Shown piece after piece: positions 17,401-26,087 of a stretch of 35,503 nucleotides of DNA. The translations under genes and the position numbers were made by a program. The notes under the pieces are model-generated. The model did no database searches, had not been told where the DNA came from, and saw only the letters and a program-made list of their open reading frames with translations. Each line of letters opens with the position of its first letter. Position 1 is the stretch's first letter. The stretch is from NCBI GenBank assembly GCA_019459485.1, contig JAIBEZ010000010.1:1-35503 (forward strand). The letters run 5' to 3'. This DNA is from Prolixibacteraceae bacterium. GTDB taxonomy: Bacteria; Bacteroidota; Bacteroidia; Bacteroidales; Prolixibacteraceae.

Positions 17401-18015
17401 ATGAAAATCATCTGTGTTGGCCGCAATTACGTGGCACATGCCAAAGAGTTGAACAACGAGATTCCCGACGAACCGGTTTTGTTTATGAAGCCCGATTCTG
17501 CCCTGCTTCGTAACAACGATCCTTTTTATATTCCTGAATGGACCAATGAAGTTCACCATGAAATTGAGCTGATTGTTCGCATCAAAAAACTCGGCAAAAA
17601 CATTGATAAAAAGTTTGCAAACCGTTATTACAGCGAAATTGGCATTGGAATCGACTTTACTGCCCGCGACCTTCAGAACGCTCTTAAAGACAAAGGATTG
17701 CCATGGGAAAAATCGAAAGCATTTGATTTTTCGGCTGTTATTTGTCCTGAATTTGTGCCTGTAGAATCGTTACCAGATAGAAATGCCATTCATTTCAGGC
17801 TCGACATAAACGGGAAAACCGTTCAGGAAGGAAACTCTGCTTTGATGATCTTTTCGATCGATGATATTATTTCGCATGTTTCGAAATACTTTACACTTAA
17901 AATTGGCGATCTTATTTATACCGGAACACCTGCTGGAGTGGGGGCTGTAAAAATTGGCGACCGGCTGGAAGGATTTCTGGAAGGACAGAAAAAGTTCGAT
18001 TTTCTCGTGAAATAA
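17401..18015 (+). CDS. Fumarylacetoacetate hydrolase family protein (FAHD1-like)
   Basis: A 204-residue single-domain member of the FAH superfamily, whose members cleave C-C bonds in acylpyruvates or decarboxylate oxaloacetate using a divalent metal. It shows the opening KIICVGRNYVAHAKE, PVLFMKPDSAL, the metal-ligand motif VHHEIELIVRI (E-x-E), GIDFTARDLQ, KAFDFSAV, and YTGTPAGVGAVKIGDRLEG. Length and layout fit FAHD1-like acylpyruvase/oxaloacetate decarboxylase rather than the longer catechol-pathway enzymes. The exact substrate is not known. It starts 17 bp after the palindromic repeat. Confidence 0.9.
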   Translation: MKIICVGRNYVAHAKELNNEIPDEPVLFMKPDSALLRNNDPFYIPEWTNEVHHEIELIVRIKKLGKNIDKKFANRYYSEIGIGIDFTARDLQNALKDKGLPWEKSKAFDFSAVICPEFVPVESLPDRNAIHFRLDINGKTVQEGNSALMIFSIDDIISHVSKYFTLKIGDLIYTGTPAGVGAVKIGDRLEGFLEGQKKFDFLVK

Positions 18016-18273
18016 TCTCCCGTTTCCATAGTCATCCGATGAATTCGTAATTGGCTGATTGTCAGATTTTAAATGTCTGGGTTCTCTTTGGAAATATTCA
18101 TCAGATGACTTTTCCGAGTGGGTACAATCGTACCTGTTTGATTTTTTTTGACCATCATTTGTGGTTTTTACCAAAAGAATCAGCTACTTTTATATCCGAA
18201 TTGCGTAATTCTTATACTGTTCATATTCAGTATAATAGAATTAGGCCGTGCCTTAACCAACAACTATTTAACC

Positions 18274-19497
18274 ATGAGTAACAAGAAAGGACTCTTGATT
18301 GCAGTTCTCGTATTGTCTGTAATCGTATTGCTTTTCATTTTGTTCCAAATCTTTGGAATTCCTTCATTTCTGACCTCTGATTCAAAAAAATATCAGACTT
18401 CTGTTGTCGATCGCGGACAGGTATTCGTTCCAATCGAAGCCACCGGAGTTGTTGAACCTGAGAATGAGGTGATACTTCTTTGCCCAAACAACAGCATCAT
18501 CCAAAAAATAAATAAGGAAGCGGGTAGCCGTGTAACGAAGGGAGAGATAATTATTGAACTCGATGACAATCCAACCCGTGACGAAATTGACCTGATTACT
18601 GATCAGTTGGAAGTGAAATCCAATTCGCTCGAACGATCAAGACTGGAAGGACAAATGGCCCGTATTGATTTGGATTACAACGTCGAAGTGAAGAAGTTAA
18701 GAATTACGTCCATCAAAACCCAGTTGGCAGATGAAGAACAGTTGCTGAGTGTTGGCGGCATATCGCCGGCTAAAATGGCCGAGACAAAACAAAACCTGGT
18801 GCTGGCAGAAAAGGATCTTGATATGGTGCTGAAAAAGAATGCCATCCGTTTGAAACAAATGAAAACCGAGGAGACCGGGCTGAATCTACAAATTGAAATT
18901 CAGAAAAAACAACTTGCCGATAAAATTGAAATGCTAGGTAAACTAAATATCAAAGCGCCGTCAAACGGAATAATTTTGTCTGTTGCAGGAAAAACAGGTG
19001 AAAAAGTTGGCGCCGACAAGATGCTTGTTACCATGTCTGATCTCACAACATTTAAAATAAAGGGATTGATAGACGAGCAATTCTCGGAATTCGTAAAAAC
19101 CGGAAATCCTGTTTTTGCTTTGGCCGAGAATGAAAGACTGGTTGGGGCAATCGGAAATGTCACACCGACAGTTTCCGACAATAAAATCCAGTTCAATGTT
19201 CACCTTGAAAACAGCAATAATCCAAAGCTGATTCCCAATCAATCCATTAAACTTCAGGTTTTAAAATCGATCAAAACTGAAACGCTGCGCATTACTGCAA
19301 ATAATAATTTCAAGGCCAATGCCGAACAAACTGTTTACGTACTCGATTCAGGAAATATGGAGCCACGAACTGTATATTTTGGTATTAAAGGCGCTGATTA
19401 TCAGGAAGTAATTTCAGGTTTAAGTGAAGGTGAAAAGGTAATTCTATCTGATTCGCCTTTTCGTATGCAAACCAAAAAAACGGAGAAGAATAATTAG
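18274..19497 (+). CDS. HlyD/MacA-like periplasmic adaptor (membrane fusion protein)
   Basis: A 407-residue adaptor that would link an inner-membrane transporter to an outer-membrane channel. It has one N-terminal membrane anchor (about 5-28, LLIAVLVLSVIVLLFILF). A split lipoyl/biotinyl domain follows (GVVEPENEVILLCPNNSII ... IKAPSNGIILSVAG), with a long coiled-coil hairpin between its halves (about 120-225). A beta-barrel part and membrane-proximal domain complete it. The frame is open from 18148, but the anchor with its positive MSNKK start begins at 18274. It ends flush with the TolC-family gene, so the two are co-translated. No ABC or RND pump gene is adjacent, so the partner pump must lie elsewhere. 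Confidence 0.88.
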   Translation: MSNKKGLLIAVLVLSVIVLLFILFQIFGIPSFLTSDSKKYQTSVVDRGQVFVPIEATGVVEPENEVILLCPNNSIIQKINKEAGSRVTKGEIIIELDDNPTRDEIDLITDQLEVKSNSLERSRLEGQMARIDLDYNVEVKKLRITSIKTQLADEEQLLSVGGISPAKMAETKQNLVLAEKDLDMVLKKNAIRLKQMKTEETGLNLQIEIQKKQLADKIEMLGKLNIKAPSNGIILSVAGKTGEKVGADKMLVTMSDLTTFKIKGLIDEQFSEFVKTGNPVFALAENERLVGAIGNVTPTVSDNKIQFNVHLENSNNPKLIPNQSIKLQVLKSIKTETLRITANNNFKANAEQTVYVLDSGNMEPRTVYFGIKGADYQEVISGLSEGEKVILSDSPFRMQTKKTEKNN

Positions 19498-21000
19498 ATG
19501 AAGCGACCAAATAAAAAATTGAGCTTATCCGGGATCTTCCTTTGGCTCTTAATGATTCCGTTTGTAAATGTCCATGCTCAGGATATGAATGAATACGGTC
19601 TCGAACTTAAAGATGTTGTGTCATTGGCTGTCGAGCAATCATCGGCTGTAAAATACGCACAAAACCGCAACGAGAATTATTACTGGAGGTGGAAGAATTA
19701 TAGAACTCAATATCGCCCTAAATTGGTTATTTCCGGCAATCTTCCTGATTTTACGAAATCAACAATTGGCGTTACTCAGCCCGATGGAAGCCTGGAATTT
19801 AAGCAAGTTACAAACCTGGCCACATCGGCACAACTTTCACTCAACCAATCTATTCCCTTTACGGGAACTTATGTTTATGCATCAACTTCGGCATACAGGT
19901 TTCAGGATTACAACAAAGATCTTGTTAGTTTCTCCGGAAGTCCGTTTTCAGTTGGTTTTACACAACCCATTTTTTCAATTAATTGGATGAAATGGCAGGG
20001 GAAAACAGAGCCGCTCATCTACGATGAGGCACAAAAAGATTTTATTGAAGCGATTGAAGAAATTTCGCTGAATACCGTGTACCGGTTTTTTAGGTATTTA
20101 ATGGTGCAGACCAATTACAAGTTGGCTGAAAGCAACCTAAAGAACAGCAACAATAACCTGAAAATTGCACAAACAAAAAAAGATCTTGGGACAATTTCGG
20201 AAAACAATTTTGCGCGCAACGAATTGGCTGTTCTAAATGCACAAAAAGCATTGAATCAGGCAAATATGGATTTAAAAAATGCTGATTTCGAACTGAAGTC
20301 TTATGTCGGAATTCCACAAGATCAGGAGATTGAATTAGAGATTCCGCTGAATATTACCTTGTTTGACATCGACAAGGCAAAAGCCCTTGAAGAAGCAAAG
20401 TCGAACCGCAAGGAAGGTTCGGAATATAAACGCAGGTTGATGGTAGCCGATCGCGATTTGCTGAATGCCAAAAGAAGTACCGGATTAAGTGCAACACTTC
20501 AGGGAAGCTATGGATTGTCGAACAGCGCTGAAACAATTGTAGGCGTTTACGACAAACCGGAACGGCAACAAACCTTGAAGCTTGCCCTGAGTATTCCGAT
20601 CCTGGACTGGGGACAGTCGGCTTCGGCTGTAAAACTGGCTGAATCACAGCGTGACCTTGTTATTTACGACGTGGAGAAAGATCGCGAAGATTTTGAACGA
20701 AGTGTGGTGGTTCAGGTTGAACAGTTCAGTTTGATGAAAGACCAGCTGACGACGGCAAAAGAAGCTGATAAAGTATCGGAAAATGGTTACCAGATTGCTT
20801 TAAAGCAATTTCAGAATGGCGAGATTAGCATTACTGATCTCAATATTTCCCTTTCAGAGCGCGAAAATGCCAAACGCGATTATATACGTTCGCTGCAAAC
20901 CTACTGGGAAGCATATTACAAACTACGCATCCTCACATTGTATGATTTTGAACAGAACCAAAAGATCAGCTACATAAATCCGATGAGTCCGGAGGATTAG
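19498..21000 (+). CDS. TolC-family outer membrane efflux protein
   Basis: A 500-residue outer-membrane channel component. It has a signal peptide (about 1-28, ending NVHAQ), then two repeats of the TolC helical-barrel type with long alpha-helices rich in Asn/Gln/Ala (about 180-260 and 385-470). GTISENNFARNELAVLNAQKAL is a typical inner-helix turn, shown here only in part as TISENNFARNELAVL. It starts at the base after the adaptor's stop codon. The pair forms two of the three parts of a tripartite export system. A strong terminator 26 bp downstream closes the unit. Confidence 0.9.
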   Translation: MKRPNKKLSLSGIFLWLLMIPFVNVHAQDMNEYGLELKDVVSLAVEQSSAVKYAQNRNENYYWRWKNYRTQYRPKLVISGNLPDFTKSTIGVTQPDGSLEFKQVTNLATSAQLSLNQSIPFTGTYVYASTSAYRFQDYNKDLVSFSGSPFSVGFTQPIFSINWMKWQGKTEPLIYDEAQKDFIEAIEEISLNTVYRFFRYLMVQTNYKLAESNLKNSNNNLKIAQTKKDLGTISENNFARNELAVLNAQKALNQANMDLKNADFELKSYVGIPQDQEIELEIPLNITLFDIDKAKALEEAKSNRKEGSEYKRRLMVADRDLLNAKRSTGLSATLQGSYGLSNSAETIVGVYDKPERQQTLKLALSIPILDWGQSASAVKLAESQRDLVIYDVEKDREDFERSVVVQVEQFSLMKDQLTTAKEADKVSENGYQIALKQFQNGEISITDLNISLSERENAKRDYIRSLQTYWEAYYKLRILTLYDFEQNQKISYINPMSPED

Positions 21001-21025
21001 TATTTTACTTTTATTGCAAAAAAAT

Positions 21026-21071
21026 AGCAGGCCGGAATCAGAAAAAATTGATTTCAACCTGCTTTTTTTTT
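21026..21071 (+). terminator. Intrinsic terminator after the adaptor-TolC operon
   Basis: AGCAGG pairs with CCTGCT and GGAATCA with TGATTTC (one G-U pair), with small internal loops between the two helices and an A-rich loop. A run of nine T residues follows. It lies directly after the TolC-family stop codon. Confidence 0.85.
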
Positions 21072-21115
21072 GCTCTATAACGTTTGGTGTGGGTATTATA
21101 AAGCAAGCATTTTTA

Positions 21116-21276
21116 GGTGCAGAGCACCGTTGATATTTGTAGTATATATGATGCAAGACAGGCAAAAGGTGCGGAGCACCGAAATATAGATACCTATTAT
21201 TCGTATTATCTCGGTGCGCTGCACCTTGCCAGCGTTTATATTTTTTTTTACTGCAAATATTTTGCGGCTCTGCCGC
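21116..21276. repeat. Cluster of four short palindromes (GGTGC-type and GCGGC-type)
   Basis: Four hairpins with 3-nt loops lie within 160 bp: GGTGC-aga-GCACC (21116-21128), GGTGC-gga-GCACC (21168-21180), GGTGC-gct-GCACC (21213-21225) and GCGGC-tct-GCCGC (21264-21276). They sit in the 545-bp gap between the TolC-family and ROK genes, which holds no convincing gene. The first three share the same stem with different loops. This resembles REP-like interspersed sequences common in Bacteroidota intergenic DNA. Confidence 0.75.
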
Positions 21277-21488
21277 TTTCTGATAGTTAATGAACCGATA
21301 GCTAACGGATTTTTTTTAGCAAGTATATCAGCTCATTCAGGTCTCTATTGCCATTTTTCTATTCTATCCCAAATTCATATTCAGACAAACACGTCTTCTA
21401 TTTTGCTGACATACAGTAATTTGTTAAAATATGTTATAAAGTATGTCAATAATTTAATGAAATCGTAATACTTCGTAAAATATTTAAA

Positions 21489-21496
21489 TATCTTTG
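21489..21496 (+). promoter_or_regulatory. Promoter -7 element upstream of the ROK regulator
   Basis: TATCTTTG, a full match to TAnnTTTG, lies 50 bp before the ROK start codon in a very AT-rich stretch. The -33 region at the expected distance is not TTTG, so the promoter may be weak or may need an activator. Confidence 0.45.
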
Positions 21497-21545
21497 CCTG
21501 TGTTATTGATATCATTTACTTTGTTTTTTCATAAAGGAAGAGAAT

Positions 21546-22790
21546 ATGGCACCTATCAATGAACTCCAATCCCCCAATTTATCAGCGACCGATTTGAACA
21601 AGGTCAGGCAGAAAAAAAGAATTCTCAGTTTGCTTCACTCAAACGGGAACTTATCTGCACCTGACCTTAGTAAATGGCTTAAAATAAGTTTACCAACCTG
21701 CATTGTATTACTGAATGATTTGATGTTGCAGGGATACGTAAAAAATATCGGAATTGGTGAATCGAGTGGGGGACGGAAACCTAACTTATTTGGCTTGCCG
21801 GAAGATCGTTTCTATGTCATTTCATGCGATTTTGCCCGTTTCAATGCAAGCATGGTGATTTGTGATTGTTACAATAGGTTTGTGACTCCTGTATTATTGA
21901 TAGATACCCATATTGACGACCCCGATTTGGTGGAGAAATTATTTCAGGCCGCTCAGAAGCTGATGACTGAAAACCAAATTTCCGATGAAAAAGTTTACGG
22001 TCTGGGCGTTGACATGCCGGGTTTGATTGATTCTAAAGTTGGCATTAATTATACGATTAAAGATAAAAAGCGGCAAAACATTGGACGCGAACTGAAACAT
22101 CGATTCAACAAGCCAATTTATATCGACAATGATGCCCGGATGCATGCTTACGGAGAGTTCAATTTTGGGGCTGGCAAGGGTTATAAAGATGCGATCATCA
22201 TTCACTGGAGCTGGGGACTTGGACTTGGAATTATTGTGAATGGACAGCTATACAGCGGGAACAAAGGCTTTGCCGGTGAATTGTCGCACATCCCGATGGT
22301 TGAAAATGGCGATTTGTGCATTTGCGGAAAACGCGGATGCCTCGAAACAATTGCTTCATCCAATACAATCATAAAAAGGGTAATGCAGGGATTTGCCGAC
22401 AACGAAGTTTCCTCGCTGATAAACCAGTTTAAAGATCATCCTGAAAAAATTACTCCTGAAGATGTAATCAATGCTGCACGGCAGGGCGATGAGTTCTGCA
22501 TTTCCATCCTGAATGAAATTGGAAAGGCAATGGGGAAAGGTCTTTCTTACATTATTCAGTTACTCAATCCTGAAGTGATCGTGTTAAGCGGTCCTTTGTC
22601 AAAGGCCAGGCAATATGTTTTGTCGCCCATTCAGCAATCTTTAAACCGTCTCTGTTTGGAGAAAATTTCAGGAAATACAACTGTTATTGTTTCCGACTTA
22701 GGCGATCAATCGGCGCTGCTTGGAACTTCAGAAATGGTATTTCAGAAGGTTTTTTCTGAAATGCATTTTGTAGGTGAAGCTCTCAATTAA
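21546..22790 (+). CDS. ROK-family transcriptional regulator (NagC/XylR type)
   Basis: A 414-residue regulator. The N-terminal winged helix-turn-helix (about 18-75) includes RILSLLHSNGNLSAPDLSKW and a wing ending SSGGRKPNL. The ROK sugar-binding domain follows, with GLGVDMPGLID, YIDNDARMHAYGEFNFGAG, GLGLGIIVNGQLYSG, and GELSHIPMVENGDLCICGKRG. The last contains the ROK zinc ligands (His and the C-x-C-x4-C cysteines). NagC-type proteins usually repress genes for amino sugar use and respond to a sugar phosphate. Its position 46 bp upstream of susC and on the same strand suggests that it controls, and may be co-transcribed with, the glycan locus. Confidence 0.9.
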   Translation: MAPINELQSPNLSATDLNKVRQKKRILSLLHSNGNLSAPDLSKWLKISLPTCIVLLNDLMLQGYVKNIGIGESSGGRKPNLFGLPEDRFYVISCDFARFNASMVICDCYNRFVTPVLLIDTHIDDPDLVEKLFQAAQKLMTENQISDEKVYGLGVDMPGLIDSKVGINYTIKDKKRQNIGRELKHRFNKPIYIDNDARMHAYGEFNFGAGKGYKDAIIIHWSWGLGLGIIVNGQLYSGNKGFAGELSHIPMVENGDLCICGKRGCLETIASSNTIIKRVMQGFADNEVSSLINQFKDHPEKITPEDVINAARQGDEFCISILNEIGKAMGKGLSYIIQLLNPEVIVLSGPLSKARQYVLSPIQQSLNRLCLEKISGNTTVIVSDLGDQSALLGTSEMVFQKVFSEMHFVGEALN

Positions 22791-22836
22791 TATTATATGT
22801 GGTTTATTATTAACTTTTTAATTTAAATTAAAACTT

Positions 22837-25800
22837 ATGCGAAAGGTTTTATTATTGACTGTAATGTGTTTTGCGCTCTTAGGAAGTGCAATTGCACAGC
22901 AATCGGTATCCGGAACCGTTGTCTCCGAATCTGACGGACTTGGACTACCAGGTGTGACAATTTCAGAAAAAGGAACTGGCAACGGAGTTCTAACTGATAC
23001 AAATGGAAAATTTTCCATAAAAGTGGCATCAGGGAAATCAACCCTTGTATTTTCATTTATTGGAATGCAAACGGTCGAAGAATCAGTAAACGATCGTTCT
23101 GTCATCAATGTGGAAATGAAATCGGAAGACATTGGTCTCGACGAAGTTGTTGTAACTGCCATGGGTATCTCAAGGGAAAAAAAGGCGCTTGGTTATGCAA
23201 TGACCGAAATCAAAGGTTCTGACATTGCCAGAATCAATGTTGTAAATCCAATCAGTGGTATGCAGGGTAAAGTAGCCGGTGTTCAGATCAATTCAGGAAC
23301 AGGTGGCCCGCAATCTGCAAGCCGCATTTTGATTAGGGGTAACTCTTCTCTGGGTACGAATAACCAGCCTATTTTTGTTGTTGACGGAGTCATTATCGAC
23401 AATACAACAACCAATAATGCGGAGTGGGGTTCGGTACTCGATTTTGGAAATGACATTAAGAACTTAAACTCAGATGATTTTGAGACCGTTTCGGTTTTGA
23501 AGGGCGCTGCTGCAACTGCACTTTATGGCTCGCGTGCAGCCAATGGTGTGATCCTTATCACGACAAAGAAAGGTCAAAAAGGCGATGGCCTGGGAATCAG
23601 TGTGTCACGTTCGCAAACATGGGATGATGTATATGCTTTTCCTGATTTTCAAAATAAATACGGTACTGGATTATATCCTGCCTGGCCATTGGATGGCGCT
23701 GGTAATGAACTGCGCAGCACAACAGAAACAGCCAATTTTGGGCCATTGTTTGATGGGAAACCATACACCAGAAATGGAAAAGAGTATATTCATTCTGCAA
23801 AAGAGGACAATGTTCAGCAGATGTATCAAACAGGTAAATTTGAAAACACGAATCTTGCCCTGCAAGGTGGAGACGATAAAGGTACTTTTCGTTTCTCTTT
23901 TTCGAATTTAAAATCCAATGGTACAACATTGAACAATGATTTCTCAAGAAATAGTTTTAGTTTAAATACTACCAGAAAGATTAGCTCCCGCGTTTCAGCA
24001 GAAGCTGGTTTTTCATGGGTAATGTCAGAGTCGCAAAATCCAACCTTTCAGGGTGGGGGCAGGTCGCCTATTTATGACTTTATGTACTCTGTCCCACGCG
24101 ACTATGATACCGGCTATTGGTTGCAAAACTACAAAAGTGAAAAGGGCGATGGCTATAACGGAGGTGATCCATATGGTTATTCAAGAAATATTTGGGAATA
24201 CCTTGAAAATAATTACAGCCAAAGTGAAAACAATTTCAGATCAAACCTGAATGTAGATATTAAACTTCAGGATTGGTTGATACTGAAGTTAAAAGGTGAT
24301 ATGAATAAGCTATATACCACCTATGAACAAAAAGTTTTGGCAGATGGCGAAAGCAACTATGTCAACTCGAATTATACTGTAAATGAAGGTAAAAAGGATC
24401 AGTATAAAATTACTGCCATGCTGAATGCTTTTCACCAAATTGGTGAAATTAATATGAATGGTACTGTTGCCCTCGAACAATGGGATACAAGATATGCATA
24501 TCACAATACCAGTTCAAGGAATGGTTTGAGGATACCCGGACAGTTTGATATGTCAAATTCAGTTGCAGATCCAACCACATCAGTAAAGAAGAACACTGAT
24601 AGGAAACGTATTAATTCAGCTTATGCTTTTGTGAATTTGGACTACAAAGGAGAAATTTATCTTGATATTACCGGACGTAACGATTGGTCTTCTTCATTGA
24701 TTTATGCAAATGGCGATGGCAATGTTTCCTATTTTTATCCATCAGTAAGCTCGTCCTGGATTCTGTCAGAAACTTTTCGTGATGCCCTTCCTGATGCAAT
24801 CTCTTTTGCAAAATTAAGAGGATCGTATGCAATTGTAGGTAACGATGCAAGTCCATATCTGACAAGTATTGGTTATTATGCTTTGGGTGGTACCTTTATT
24901 AATCCAACCAATGGAACAGGCTATCCTTATTATAATTTTGATTCAAATGCGCTTCGTAATCAGGATCTTAAACCAGAAAAACAGCATTCTGTTGAATTTG
25001 GAGCTGAAATGAGATTCTTCAATAACCGCTTAGGTTTTGATCTTGCCTGGTATAAAACGAATACTAAGAACCAGATTCTTGCCTTGTCTCAGGCAGCTGA
25101 AACTGGTGTAGGTAGCAGTTGGATCAATGCCGGTGATATCCAAAACAAAGGTATTGAGCTTTCAGTCAATGCAACACCTGTGAAAACAAAAGATTTTACA
25201 TGGGATATTACCTGGAACATAACCCGAAATGAGAATGAGATTATTGCGCTGGCTCCCGGGGTTGATAAATACAGAATTGAAGGAGGCGGTATGGATATGT
25301 TTGCGTATGCAACTGTAGGTGGTGCTTATGGCGATATTTATACACCTTATGCTTATACCCGTGACGATGACGGAAACAAAGTACTGAATGCTGATGGATC
25401 ATGGAAAAGATCGGGCACAACTGAAAAAGTTGGTTCACTTCAACCTGATTTTCTTAGCGGAATGTTTTCAACCATCAAGTATAAAAGCTTTTCACTCAAT
25501 GCAGTGCTCGATTCACGTTGGGGGGGCGATATTGCTTCTGGAACGTATAACTATGGTTCCGGTTCCGGAGCTTTGGCGCATACTTTATATGGCCGCGATG
25601 CAGAAAACGGTGGTTTGCCAAGAACACTTCCCGATGGAAGAACGCTTAATGATGGTATGATACCTGACGGAGTATTTGATGCCGGAACAAAAATCGGAGG
25701 AAAAGATGTTGCCGGAATGACGTATCAGGAAGCTTATACACAGGGAATCGTGAAGCCTATTTCAGCTTATGACTATTATACAAACCTGCACAGCTGGGGT

Positions 25801-26076
25801 ACTGGTATCAGGGAAGAAACTGTGCTGGAGTGTTCATGGGTTGCCTTAAGAGAAATTTCGTTCTATTGGGCAGTGCCTAAAACATGGTTAAATAAAGCGT
25901 ACATTCAAGGTGTAAATGTTGGTTTGGTTGCTCGTAATCTTGGATATTTATACAATAGCTTACCAGACAATATTCATCCTGAAGGCTTGTCATCTAACAG
26001 AAGTTCAGCATTTGTTGAAATCGGTGGGTCTGCTTATACGAGAAGTTTTGGCTTCAATGTTAATGTTTCATTCTAA
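22837..26076 (+). CDS. SusC/RagA-family TonB-dependent outer membrane transporter
   Basis: A 1079-residue TonB-dependent importer that takes up oligosaccharides delivered by its SusD partner. It has a signal peptide (about 1-20, GSAIAQ), then a carboxypeptidase-regulatory-like (CNA-B) domain (about 22-95: VSGTVVSESDGLGLPGVTIS). A TonB-box region DEVVVTAMG follows, then the plug domain (ISGMQGKVAGVQI, SRILIRGNSSLG, LKGAAATALYGSRAANGVIL) and a C-terminal beta-barrel ending in aromatic SFGFNVNVSF. Layout and length are normal for SusC. The susD-like gene starts 11 nt later. Confidence 0.96.
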   Translation: MRKVLLLTVMCFALLGSAIAQQSVSGTVVSESDGLGLPGVTISEKGTGNGVLTDTNGKFSIKVASGKSTLVFSFIGMQTVEESVNDRSVINVEMKSEDIGLDEVVVTAMGISREKKALGYAMTEIKGSDIARINVVNPISGMQGKVAGVQINSGTGGPQSASRILIRGNSSLGTNNQPIFVVDGVIIDNTTTNNAEWGSVLDFGNDIKNLNSDDFETVSVLKGAAATALYGSRAANGVILITTKKGQKGDGLGISVSRSQTWDDVYAFPDFQNKYGTGLYPAWPLDGAGNELRSTTETANFGPLFDGKPYTRNGKEYIHSAKEDNVQQMYQTGKFENTNLALQGGDDKGTFRFSFSNLKSNGTTLNNDFSRNSFSLNTTRKISSRVSAEAGFSWVMSESQNPTFQGGGRSPIYDFMYSVPRDYDTGYWLQNYKSEKGDGYNGGDPYGYSRNIWEYLENNYSQSENNFRSNLNVDIKLQDWLILKLKGDMNKLYTTYEQKVLADGESNYVNSNYTVNEGKKDQYKITAMLNAFHQIGEINMNGTVALEQWDTRYAYHNTSSRNGLRIPGQFDMSNSVADPTTSVKKNTDRKRINSAYAFVNLDYKGEIYLDITGRNDWSSSLIYANGDGNVSYFYPSVSSSWILSETFRDALPDAISFAKLRGSYAIVGNDASPYLTSIGYYALGGTFINPTNGTGYPYYNFDSNALRNQDLKPEKQHSVEFGAEMRFFNNRLGFDLAWYKTNTKNQILALSQAAETGVGSSWINAGDIQNKGIELSVNATPVKTKDFTWDITWNITRNENEIIALAPGVDKYRIEGGGMDMFAYATVGGAYGDIYTPYAYTRDDDGNKVLNADGSWKRSGTTEKVGSLQPDFLSGMFSTIKYKSFSLNAVLDSRWGGDIASGTYNYGSGSGALAHTLYGRDAENGGLPRTLPDGRTLNDGMIPDGVFDAGTKIGGKDVAGMTYQEAYTQGIVKPISAYDYYTNLHSWGTGIREETVLECSWVALREISFYWAVPKTWLNKAYIQGVNVGLVARNLGYLYNSLPDNIHPEGLSSNRSSAFVEIGGSAYTRSFGFNVNVSF

Positions 26077-26087
26077 GAATTTACTAT

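Noticed and set aside
21214-21468. An 84-codon plus-strand open frame between TolC and ROK genes
   Set aside because: It starts inside a palindromic repeat and runs through the promoter-proximal AT-rich region; composition looks non-coding.
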